A stretch of DNA of 64,000 bases, taken from NCBI GenBank assembly GCA_021399435.1, contig JAJTUP010000016.1:930001-994000 (forward strand), in the 5' to 3' direction. Below the pieces are notes generated by a model that was given only the letters and a program-made list of their open reading frames with translations, was not told the DNA's origin and did not search any database. Source of the DNA: Diaporthe sp. PMI_573. Lineage: Eukaryota > Ascomycota > Sordariomycetes > Diaporthales > Diaporthaceae. The translations under genes were made by a program, and so were the position numbers. Below are positions 24,412 to 34,763 of the stretch, piece after piece; within the stretch, counting starts at the first letter, position 1; the number at the start of each line of letters is the position of its first letter.

Positions 24412-26883
24412 ATGGCGGCGGCCAACTTAGTTCCTAAGATCGAGATATTCCACTTGGAGGTGAAGTCGCACTTTGAGAATTTGAGCAACAATGAGAAGCT
24501 CTACGCGCACTGGATGAGTCGGTAAGTCCAACAAGCAGTTCCTGATGAGCAACGGGTAGGAACTGAAATATTCAGCGCCGCGTTCGAGGGCACGAGAATT
24601 GTTCTCCGTCAGAACTCGGAGGAGTCTGAACGGATCTTTGATCTCATCATGGGCTTGCATCTTCATTGTGGCGGGCACTGGGATGATTTCGTCTCCCCTG
24701 TCGGTATCAGTTCTGCAGAACTGACGCAGTTCCTTGAATACGCGGCCAAGTTTCTCGGAAACCTCGGGAATTATGATGTGAGTCTAGCAACCCAACGGGC
24801 AGAAACTGTTCTGATCCCCCTTTAGTCATCCAGCAACCGAAAGTTCCACCCCCAGCTCGATGCGAAAGCACTGGGAAAGATGGCGAGCAAATCCTCTGAT
24901 ACGTTTTCTATTTTCGACGAGATCGCCAGTCAGATCTACTCCGGAGTCAAGGCCACTCTTGGATATCCCGACGAAACCAACCAGGTCTTCAGCAACTACT
25001 ACCCAAACACTAAGCACTTAACGAAGAATGAAGTCACGAGGGTGCAGAGCTTCATGGACTCGAGATCGCTGCTTCCTGAAAATACCCGTCTCAGCAAGAC
25101 TGAAGGGATGCAATCTGTATATCAGTTGCACATTGCTTCGGAACGGACGGAACATCAACCTGCCGATTCTGAAGGATTTTCATTGCCTCCGAACGAGGAT
25201 TCAGCAGATTCGCCAGGCACGGTAGATGCCACCCTGCGCGTTCAGTACGGAGACCATTCCGATTGCATGGGAAGAATCAATCAATGCCTTCGAAAGGCGA
25301 AAGAATACACGGCGAACGCTCACCAGGATCTCATGATAGACTTAAACATTCGCGGGTTCTACACCGGGAACATGGAGGATCAGAAGCAAGCTCAGGCCCA
25401 CTGGGTAGGGGACCAGCATCCTCAAGTTGAATCTCTTCATGGATTTCTTCTGTCGTACACTGATCCACACAGCGTCCGTGCCGAGTGGCGCGGGTTTGTG
25501 CTGCTAAGGAATCAGCCGGAAACAGAGTCCATGGCGGAGCTTGTGTCAAGCGCTGGCACCTTCCTAGAACTGCTACCATGGAACAAGCATGGCCGAGGCC
25601 CTTTTGAGGTCGAGAAATACACTGCCCCAAACTATACCAGTATGGAAGGTGAGATGCCGCCATTGGAGACTTGAAGTGAGAGACTCTGTTAACGGACAAC
25701 GGACAGCACTATCGTTCGTGGGATCGTATATTCCGGCGGGAACCAACCTACCCAATGTAAGGATTCCTAGACATCAGCTCTTCGTGGCTCGGTACTGACA
25801 CATGTTGACCAGCATGATGATATTGTTGACCAATATGGCTTTAAAAACCTCGAAATTCGGAATCGAATCATCAACAATTTCACCGGAAAGGTGCCATTCC
25901 TTTCTGAGGACGATAGCAGATTGTTCTCTCAACTTGCCTCAAGCTCCTTCAGCATGCTCGTGGTGTTGCATGAACTTCTTGGTCACGGCAGTGGAAAGCA
26001 TCTAGCAGAGACTTCAGAGAATCAGTTCAACTTCGATAGGGAGAACCCGCCTTTGAGTCCTTTGACCAAAGAGCCAGTCGACTCCTGGTACAGGCCAGGG
26101 GAAACCTTCAACTCCGTATTTGGCTGGAGCTACGAGGAGTGCAGAAGCGATCTCGTATCGCTCTATCTCTCCCTATCTGAGCGGGTGGTCGATGTTTTCC
26201 GCTTCCCATCACGAGGCATTGATTCACGAGACGGTGAGTAGCGAATCGAAAAGAAGATTGATTGTAGCGAAAGCATAAACTAACTTTTCAGCCGTATACA
26301 TCGCCTTCCTCTATATAATCCGGGCCGGGCTATTTGGCCTTACCACCTGGGACCCAGACACCAAGGTAAAACCTTCTTCTCATCAAACTTCTGGACTCGA
26401 AGGCTAACTACTTATATCTATACAGAATTGGAAATCGGCCCATGATAGAGTGAGTGAAGTTGTGCATTCTCCCTGACCCACCCACTAACAAGGCGCAAGG
26501 CACGTTTCGCGATCACCAAGCATCTGTGGACTGCAGGTGTTGTTGACATTGACTTCAACAAAGAGGATCCTGATGCAGAGCCAATCATCTCCCTCCATCG
26601 AGACGCATTGATGTCATCCGGGAGAGAAGTTCTCGAGCCCTTGCTGATGAGAATACATGTATACTCATGCACTGCAGACAGAAAGGGTATTGATTGGTAC
26701 GACAGCCTCTCAGCAGTGGAAGACAGTCTGATGCCACTCCGTGAAGCGGTTCTAAGATCTAAAGCATCATCCAAACAAATCATTCAGGGGAACACAGCGA
26801 TAAAGGACGGTTCGGTGGTCTTTAAAGAGTATGATGCGTCACCAGCAGGAATGATTCAGAGTTGGGCTGAGAGATACCTGTAA
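24412..26883 (+). CDS. Dipeptidyl peptidase III (M49 metallopeptidase)
   Basis: Zinc aminopeptidase of family M49, cytosolic, removing dipeptides from the N-terminus of short peptides. The eight-exon model gives 695 residues: 24412-24521, 24576-24777, 24826-25648, 25707-25756, 25813-26233, 26292-26365, 26426-26449 and 26500-26883. The zinc/catalytic motif HELLGH is at 448-453 and the second motif EECRSD at 503-508, almost the same positions and spacing as in other eukaryotic DPP III. The N-terminus (KLYAHWMSRAAFEGTRI) and the SFVGSYIPAGTNLPN block before the active site also match. The ATG at 24412 gives the usual short N-terminus; in-frame ATGs at 24313 and 24322 would add a 33- or 30-residue leader. 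Exon 7 is only 24 bp. Nothing suggests inactivation. Confidence 0.95.
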
Positions 26884-27998
26884 CTTAGTCAACTCCTAGA
26901 CTTATGAGAAGCTCAGATGACATGACCTCAGGGAGTCTTTCGAGGGACATGTCGTCGGAATGCCTCATCCATGGACGGCATTTCCGTGTAGAGAGATTTT
27001 GTCTGAGTAGGGGGAGGTATTATGGGCCAGAGCCGGAATCCTTACCATTCCGTCCCTTGTTGAATATTCTGACACTCTTGTCAACTTCGATGTGACGCAC
27101 CTTATCTCCAATGTGAATTCATCCAACGCACTTGGAAGTGCTGTTATCCTCGTCTGTTCCAACGTTATGTAACCCAGGTCACAAGATGCTGATAAAACAC
27201 CAATGATAAGTCGCAGCACATTCTTCGTGGTAATAGGTACATCAGCCTTCTTGTTTATTTGTGTCCATAGCTAAGCTGTCGATATTTGGATCTCATCACT
27301 GGTCAACGCCACTCTTGGCGACCACCGTATAAAGCTGTTAACAGACTACAATTTACAAATGTAATAAAAAATCCTTACTCTTGCATATACAGTGAGGGGC
27401 TGAGCTACAAAGGTTGAGCATGGGTGGGTGGATGGACAGCGGAGCCGAGTTCCACACGGTGGTTTCGACATGACCAAATCTACTCATCGTTTGAAAAATC
27501 CCAGAGACTCATGGGAAAAGTCTTAAGACTTCACAGGGTTGATTTAACCATCCCGATATCCATGAGACCCAACCAATAGTTACCAGAGCGTGCAGAAACT
27601 TTGCCGTCCCATGGCCTCGATCTCACGATTAATCACGAAGCATACAGGCTTGCACTTCCCTCTCCATTCCTTTCATTCTGCCACTGGTTTTTAGATGGTC
27701 GTATGCGTCCTCTTAGGTCGCTGTGATCAGTGAATACCATCTCAGATGTATGAGCACAAGACAGGGCCCTGTAGTTGTGACTGAACATCACCCCTTGGTC
27801 ACAGCGAAACCCACTTCAGTGAATGGTGGGGCTGTCTCTCAGCGCAACATAAAATGGTACAAATATAACGCAACCTTCTCTCCGCAACCCGTTCACGGTG
27901 CCATCTTTCGTCAATTCGATCTCTTCTATTCCATCAAGGCAAGGTTGCTACTTCACCCAATCAACTGTCATTGAGCGCGGAGACCAACGAAAGTCGCC
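26884..27998. other. Intergenic, nothing recognised
   Basis: About 1.1 kb with only short frames. It contains the promoter region of the small secreted protein gene, but no element I can name with confidence. Confidence 0.5.
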
Positions 27999-28540
27999 AT
28001 GGAGCTAAATCTGCTCGCCAAGCTTGTTGTGCTGCTGGCTCTGCTTACCAGCACTGCTCTCGCCGACTGTTACACTTCTGGAAATGCCCGGTGCGATATT
28101 GGAGACGACCACGCCATTGCAAAGGTCTTCAAGACCCTCTGCGCCCCCATGGCTGGAGACTTCCCCATTGACTATACCGTAAGTTCAGGAGCGGCATGAG
28201 GAATATTGTCCAAAACATTAACCGGCAATATTTACAGATCGAGAGCTGCGCAGATTACCAAAATTACCGAGTTGAAGCCGGAATCCACATTCTTGGCACG
28301 GAAAACAGCAGTTTCTCACCCCACGCCTTTCTGTACGAGGACGTCTGCGAGAAGCTCTTAAGCAAGGCAAGTATTCAAGGCACGTATTCACGGTAGTGTA
28401 GCTCAAAGCGCAGGCACTGATCCCGATTCATGTACTAGGTAAAGAACGACTGCACTGACCATGGCGGCGTCATGAACGAGAGCGCTTATCGTGGCTCTGA
28501 ATTCCACCAGTATAGCTACATCTACGGCGGTCACGGCTGA
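27999..28540 (+). CDS. Small secreted six-cysteine protein (effector-like candidate)
   Basis: Predicted 136 residues from exons 27999-28178, 28238-28366 and 28439-28540. The first 22 residues form a clear signal peptide (Lys, then a Leu/Val/Ala core, cleavage after TALA, before DCYTSG). The mature part of about 114 residues has six cysteines, an even number suiting three disulfides, and ends in an aromatic Tyr/Gly-rich tail (QYSYIYGGHG). Intron 2 (28367-28438) appears to be of the rare GC-AG class with the strong GCAAGT donor; reading through it gives a stop. I recognise no named family. Size, secretion and cysteine content are those of fungal effectors or antimicrobial proteins, but that role is an inference. 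Confidence 0.75.
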
Positions 28541-29753
28541 TCCAAACGAAGGCAAGTGTTAAAGCAACAGCGAAGGAACTTGTCATGGTATTCCGATGAT
28601 ATGGAGCTGCAGTTCGAAATTTCGGACGTGCGGACAGGAAATCATGTGAGTTGTATGAGCGGACGCGAAGTCGTAGCGATCCGAGGACGGGGTGACCAAG
28701 CCGCATTCGAGGACAACCAATCTGCTGGGACGGCTCCCACGTTCCGGTTGAAAGACCTAATCTGGACGTGGAAATATGGTGATCTTTGGTCGTCTAATAT
28801 GAGTAGTATCCTGCAATTGGGTACTACTGAGAATCCAGCTACACGTGGGCGATGGGCGGATATCTGCACCTATCGGTGAATGCTCGTAGCACACAGCCTT
28901 TTGAGCGTACAGCGCCTACCCACACATATGCTTTGAAATCTTTGGAGTTAGTCGGGCTGGCTCAAGTGAAATGATTTATAGTTGTAAAAAAATGCAATTC
29001 TTTTTATTAGTGCTGTTGTTCTTAATTCTGAAGTTCATCCACCAAAGTCCCGTTCTCAAACCAACGAACAACATTGCAACATCTCCCTTTCTCCGTCTAA
29101 AACGCCACGAAGTTTCATGAGCTTCATCTAACCAGGATCCACCGGTCGCTGATCAGCCGTTAGACGTTGACCCGGCCTAATGCGGTAAACATCATGTTAA
29201 ATAAACCTTGTCTTAGCTTCCTTCACCTTGAGCTCTTTTTTGACCTTTTCGCCGTCCTTGCCGCCTCGGAGCCTTTATTGTTCCTTGCCATGCCGCTTTA
29301 CGTTTCTAGGCGAGCTGTAGCATCTTTGGCCTAATCCTCGCGCAGCCTGCTTTTAAACCTACTCTTCGGCGGGTCGGGTCCCGGACCTCAAGATTATGAT
29401 GCGTAAGATATACCATACTTGGGCGGTGGATGTGACTGCCTTGGTAGGAAGGGCCTTGAGCATGCTGTACATGTACACTTTAGGACTTCCACAGACGAGC
29501 TATACGTTTGAAAAGACCATTCTGCCCTGGCAGAGGTCAGTAAATATGGCCATGAAGCTCCACATACCGCTCGCAGGGCTTGTATCATCGCCGTGAAGCG
29601 TTCGGGATGTTTGAATCATGACACAGGCTGTGAAACAAGTAGCACTTCATTTCTAGATAGCAAATTGGCCAGCCACAAGAATTGAATATTTACAGCATTG
29701 ATTCAAAGAAGCCGCAACAAGACATACTCATATCGTGTCTCCGCATTGCAGCT
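28541..29753. other. Intergenic, one unsupported frame
   Basis: A 90-odd codon frame follows the secreted-protein gene (about 28601-28879, plus). It has plausible amino acid content (ending in RGRWADICTYR) but no family match, and may be untranslated 3' sequence. The rest, 28880-29753, shows nothing. Confidence 0.4.
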
Positions 29754-31853
29754 CTATCTTATTTTGATTGTGGTAACCTTTCTAGATTCATCAATTCCTT
29801 CGCCATCCATTAGTCCGAGAAAATATGCCTCCCCAACAATCTGATAAAACCGATCTGACGGCCGTAATATGATCGGAGTTGTACACCCCAAGACGATTGC
29901 TACCAAATCTCCTTTGCAAACCTGATTCTCAGGTGGTTGTCTGAGCAAGTCTGGGACCCAGCCGAAGAGACCGTTGCGCGTTGTCGCAAAACGGCGACCT
30001 AGAATCATGTTATCCCATGCTTCTCTCGCCTTCCACAAAGCCTCTTCCACGACGTCTCTCGGGACTTCAAGGGCAAAGTAGTCATTGAATCTTCTACCCC
30101 CAACGTGAAGTCCCATATTGACATAGCGCCAGTTTGCCCATACATGGTAGTAGTTCTTCCATTCAGTCACTCGAGGCCATCCTAGATCCTGAAAGTACTG
30201 CCGGTTGTAGACGGGAGGCAAATATAGAAGGCTCTTTCGCCCGTCGGTGTCGTTGCGATGGCGCCACGTCACATCGCCCACAATCGCATGGTAAAATGCC
30301 TTCTTTGTGTCTTCTGGCCCTCCGTACGCGGAAATATCGGAAGTCGGCTGCACCATACTGTTCTCCAAATACGTCCAACGGCTGGATCTTCTGGCGCCAA
30401 GGCCATCGATCTCATCGACAAACACGACATCACAGGTGAGAATGCGCCCCGTAGCATCCACCTCAAAAACACCGGGTCGTTCTGCATTGGCTCGATACTC
30501 TCGTTCGAGTCTGAGCCTCGAGTCACGCTCGCGGTACGGCCATGTCCAGTCTGGGGCCCACGTCGGACCGCCTTCCGGTGGGCAGATGTTACACTCTCGC
30601 AGCAGCTCGAGGTTCTCATCGCAGGCGAAAGAAGCTCTTGCCACGTTGGCGAAGACCTCTCGAGGAGGTATGTTATAATCGACGGAAATGCCACATGCCA
30701 ATTTCGGGTCCATCATTGCCAACAAGCCGTAGACCTTGTCGCTTGCCTCGGTCGCTATGCAAGAGGTTGCGGTCTCCAGAAGCATGGTGAGATGTGTGTG
30801 CGTATGACCTGTGTCACTTGTCTGGCTCTCTACCAAGGGTTTAATACCTCTGTAGAGCAGATGTTGATTGAAGACGTCGATCGTCCTCTCTCGGCGCCCG
30901 TGCAAGCGATAAATGTCGTCCAAGATGAATTTATCCTTCGTCCCCCAAAACATACAGTGTAACGCTTCGATGCCATCAATGAGAGTTTGCCAATCCATCT
31001 GTACATCTCCGCAACGTATAGTGACTGCGGTGTTCCCCATAGCAAGTTCTTGCACTATCCACAGCCTGCGCCAGTACGGACGGCGGACGAGCTCGTGCAT
31101 TGCAAGCCATGAGCCATCTTCAAACTGGGCCCGATTCTCATTGATCCTTACCCGCAGCTCATGGGCCGCGGTCGTGTCTCGGTGCGCGGCTGCTAAGTCT
31201 CTAAGTAGTGGGAAGGCTCTTTTGCTATTGTCTGCTTCGTCACCCAGCCAGGAGATGACATTCCAGCTCATGCCGTAGACATCTTTCATCCTGGCCACCT
31301 GTTGTTCGCGCTCGCTCAGGTCGTCCTGGTTGATACACAGGGCGTCAACCCAGATGTGAAACGCGCCCTCGAATCGATGGTCTGCAGCCAGCACACGTAG
31401 TGCGGATGCCAAATTTGGCCTCACTTTGACTTCGAGGCCGTTGACGATTATCGTGTCTGTAGCCGGTTCGGCTCCCCAAACGTAGGACAAGGTGGCATAA
31501 TCTCCCCAAGTGAAGCGATACTGGCGAGCCTCCGGGGTGAGACTAGGAGTTGAAGCTGGGTCTGATGCTTCAGAATATTTGATCCAAGCCTGGAGTCTTT
31601 GGCGCTGCCTCATTCGTTGAATGGAGTCGATCGCAATGAAATCTGTGTATCTCTCCGTGTAGTCTTTCCAGGAGACAGTATCCATCTGACAATGTATATC
31701 ACGAGTGGATGTACTGGGTAGGAAGGTCAGCATGCGCGCTGAGTCCGACCGCTGATCCATACGCTGGTACAGTTGAGCATGTAGTGAGGCCTGCTCCGAA
31801 ACACAAGTATTTGCGTTCATGATGCTTGTGATGGTATTGTAGAGGTGTTTCAA
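29754..31853 (-). CDS. HET-domain (heterokaryon incompatibility) protein
   Basis: Uninterrupted 699-residue protein with an N-terminal HET domain at about 115-290. The three hallmark blocks are visible: YATLSYVWG, then IWVDALCINQDDLSEREQQV, then MKDVYGMSWNVISWLGD. Further family segments include RPYWRRLWIVQELAM and a TDKVYGLLAM-like stretch (SDKVYGLLAMMD). HET domains in allorecognition genes trigger programmed cell death after fusion of unlike hyphae; they are TIR-related in fold. The large C-terminal half has no domain I recognise and ends soon after GEAYFLGLMDGEG, a common ending in this family. Several in-frame Met codons follow the first, so the true start may be downstream, but all precede the HET domain. 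Most family members are untested, so a role in incompatibility is an expectation. Confidence 0.92.
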   Translation of the reverse strand: MKHLYNTITSIMNANTCVSEQASLHAQLYQRMDQRSDSARMLTFLPSTSTRDIHCQMDTVSWKDYTERYTDFIAIDSIQRMRQRQRLQAWIKYSEASDPASTPSLTPEARQYRFTWGDYATLSYVWGAEPATDTIIVNGLEVKVRPNLASALRVLAADHRFEGAFHIWVDALCINQDDLSEREQQVARMKDVYGMSWNVISWLGDEADNSKRAFPLLRDLAAAHRDTTAAHELRVRINENRAQFEDGSWLAMHELVRRPYWRRLWIVQELAMGNTAVTIRCGDVQMDWQTLIDGIEALHCMFWGTKDKFILDDIYRLHGRRERTIDVFNQHLLYRGIKPLVESQTSDTGHTHTHLTMLLETATSCIATEASDKVYGLLAMMDPKLACGISVDYNIPPREVFANVARASFACDENLELLRECNICPPEGGPTWAPDWTWPYRERDSRLRLEREYRANAERPGVFEVDATGRILTCDVVFVDEIDGLGARRSSRWTYLENSMVQPTSDISAYGGPEDTKKAFYHAIVGDVTWRHRNDTDGRKSLLYLPPVYNRQYFQDLGWPRVTEWKNYYHVWANWRYVNMGLHVGGRRFNDYFALEVPRDVVEEALWKAREAWDNMILGRRFATTRNGLFGWVPDLLRQPPENQVCKGDLVAIVLGCTTPIILRPSDRFYQIVGEAYFLGLMDGEGIDESRKVTTIKIR

Positions 31854-33230
31854 TACACTTTAAGTACGACGATGCACAAAAATGTCAACACTCTCTTGTA
31901 GCCGAGAGAAATCTCAAGTCCGTAAGGGGCAGGTGAGTGATTCGGAGCCATCAACGGCTGCAAGCGCGGATGAACTAGAGCGGGCAGGTTGATAATTCAA
32001 AGCTTAGGAGTGTATAAGTGTACAGCACACAAAGGCGATGTGAATTCTGTGACCGTGCAAACACAAAAATTAGATGACTGAGCGAAGACGCCGCAGGATG
32101 ATCACAGGTTGCACTCTGGCGAGGAGATCGTGCCGTTTGAAAGACTGGAACCTCAAAGCTTGGCGATTGCGCAGTAATACCTTGTGCAACATGGGTTGGC
32201 TGATGTCAATTCCATATCGAACAAGGGTTGAGACTGTGAGAGAATTGGGCCCGTGGATATGCATTTATGGGATGATTATGCTTATATGTTGGGCTTCTGA
32301 CCTCGGGATTGACACCACTCGAAGGGGTGACGACAGTGGGAGAGGAGGGGGTCTATTTAGTCAGCTGGCTGGCGCCCAGCTGGCGCCAGCTGGCACGCTA
32401 ATGATACCACAGTAACAACGTATCAAGACAAACAAGAACAGGCCTGGCGCAGGCAAAAAGAAAGAACCAGCAGATTCGCAAAGTCGAATCTGATAATTTC
32501 AGGCGAGAAAGACTCTCCATGGTACAGACCTTAACTAAGAAAGATCTCCTGCGGTATCAAGAATAAGAACAAGTCCACAGCAGCTGAGCCTCATCTCCAT
32601 GTCTACAATAAAAAGGCAAAAATGAAAACATACAACACCGGGTATTCGCTGGTCGTCACCGACCCAACTACTAATCCAGCGGTTACCAGCTTGTCTATGG
32701 GAGAGCGGACGGGATCCCGAATTTTCTGATACCTATGGTCGTATGTGCTTGGATAGGGGAATCAGTGGAAAATATGGCATGTTTGATGTGACTCTTGGAT
32801 GTTGAGAGTTGAGGTGAGCATGTGAACGAGTGAGTGGGTCCACCGTCACTCGGGTCCAGCATTGCCCTCGCGACGGCTCATCAATCTGTCGCCGTTTTGG
32901 ACCACAAAGCGTTCGCGATGAATGACCCGCTGCTCTGGGCCTCTTGGATCGCATCTCTATCCCTCAAGTTGCTAGACATTGCACCCGGAAAAGAAAAAAA
33001 GGACATGAAAGCTGTGCATGGGATGGGAAGCGTTAACATGTCAGATTCTCCAGATTGATAGAATAATTGAGCTCAAAGACGGTCAAATTCAGCCTGGCGC
33101 ATGCAGTCGTTTTTCCCCGGCCGACAATGAGATCGAAGTCGTCCAAAGCTTTCAAAAAAGCCAGTAGCTCTATTTACCGTGATGACCATGAATGTGTGGC
33201 CGTGAGACCTGAAGAATCTATCTAGCCATA
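31854..33230. other. Intergenic with a short palindromic GC-rich cluster
   Basis: No gene recognised. At about 32365-32398 the sequence repeats GCTGGC/GCCAGC words around the perfect 12-bp palindrome GCTGGCGCCAGC (32379-32390). This could form a hairpin or be a binding site. Nothing else stands out. Confidence 0.5.
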
Positions 33231-34406
33231 CTACCAGTAGATGATGTGGGTCAGATTGGCAGTATGACCCTCTGCACCACCAGAAGATGAGGTGCGCGTA
33301 GTCGTGGCCACCGCCTCAAGATCGAAACAGCCGGTGGTCAGGCCATCCGCACACAGCGGCAGCACCTCCCTGGTCTGCATGTTACAGTGAGTCCGCTCCG
33401 TCATGGAAACAAAATCGGGCCCAAGGGACATGGGGTCTCGGCAGAGCTCGTCCGCGCTGTGGGCACCCAACGAGCTGACGATGAGGCGGCGGTCCTTGAG
33501 GCCGTGCCGGTTGGGCGGTTCAAGTCGCTCTCGGTTGGGATTGGCGACCGTGTTGATGACCGACTTTCCGCCCTCTTTATCCCACGCTCCGAAGGCAGTA
33601 CCGCATTTGCCAACGCCGCTGTCAGTGGGGAGAACGCTGGCCGTGAAGCCTGGCCAGTTGATCGCGATGCCGCCTGCGGTGATGCCGTTGGAGTGGTCCG
33701 CGTCGATCCATGTGCAAATTGGTGAGTTGCTATAATTATCAATATTTTGTCAGTGGGTGTGTCGTGCAGTGAATGATGAGTTGGTTCTGCCTTACTCGTC
33801 CCACTGAGGTTGCTAGTGTCGATGTCAGTAAACATACACCCTGACATGGAAAGCGTAGCAATGTCACACACCTTGACACCGCTGTAATACCAATTAAGTC
33901 CGCAAATCCTGCCCCAGTCGCCGACCCATCCCCATTTCGAGCCGTCGATCAGCGTAGCACCGATTGCTGCGATGCAAATGGCGTCGTTGCCAGCGAATAG
34001 CTTGACTGTAGCGGCCTGCTCTGGGACACTCTGCCACATTGTGATGGTCTGTATAGCCCAGGTGATCAGTGGGGTTTCCAGATCCAATGAGCAGGCATGG
34101 CGAGTGGCTTGCGACACGTTCCGGTCGGGCTTCGCCTACCTCTGCTGAACCCGACTTGAGGTTGCCGAACATTCCGCCGTGACCAATGTCATCGCCCCAA
34201 ATGTTGAACAGCTTCGAGTAGCGGATGGAGCCGCCAGCATCGTTGAGGCAACACTCGCCGGGGTCGCTGGGGTTCGCGGTTTGGTCAAGGCCCACGTAGA
34301 CCTTGAAAGTGGAGTGGCCGTCTTGAGGGGCTGGAAACATGTCATCGACAAATCCCCAGAAGCCCATGACGCCAGAAATGAGGCCGAGGACGTCGATTAC
34401 ACCCAT
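33231..34406 (-). CDS. Conserved fungal protein of unknown function
   Basis: A 314-residue model from exons 34140-34406, 33870-34048 and 33231-33729. The start is MGVIDVLGLIS with a good start context. Motif-like blocks are KLFAGNDAICIAAI, SKWGWVGDWGRICGLNWYYSGV, CTWIDADHSNGITAGGIAINW and ADELCRDPMSLGPDFVSMTE, followed by two Cys-containing blocks (ERTHCNMQ, LPLCADGLTTGCFDLEA). I recall this set of blocks from unannotated filamentous-fungal proteins and cannot assign a function. The N-terminus is hydrophobic but short of a clear signal peptide; the many Trp, Gly and Cys suggest a beta-rich, disulfide-bonded, perhaps extracellular protein. The second intron (33730-33869) is long for this window. 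The membrane-protein gene on the same strand begins 0.36 kb upstream. Confidence 0.75.
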
Positions 34407-34763
34407 CTTGGCTTGATACTTCCAAGCTTGTATGGTGATCTTCGAAGGGTTGCAGTTGCTTGTTGAAGGAGGGAGGTCGAAGCTCTGGTCCGTAGGCGCA
34501 AGGGTGTTTGAATCCTGCCAGCAAACAGTTTGACTGCCCAGGTGCGTGACGGCTGAGAGGTGACGGCGTGCAGTGACCTAATCAGCTCTGCGTTTGCCAG
34601 TTGGGACCGCAATTTGCGAAAGTGGCGTGCCAGTGTTTGTTTGCTATACCTTCTACACTGTCAATACTCGACTAAGCAGTGCATTTGGTTCTTGTCCAAG
34701 TCGACCACCAGTTCCTGAAGCCACTGAAATTGTACCACAAAAAGTAGAAAACTCTTTTGTTTT
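34407..34763. other. Intergenic between two minus-strand genes
   Basis: The 357 bp between the stop of the membrane-protein gene and the start of the 314-residue gene. No additional coding sequence is seen; it presumably carries a terminator and a promoter. Confidence 0.5.

Noticed and set aside
28556..28879. Frame downstream of the secreted-protein gene, considered as a second gene
   Set aside because: Starts without a good ATG, has no family match, and lies where a 3' untranslated region is expected.
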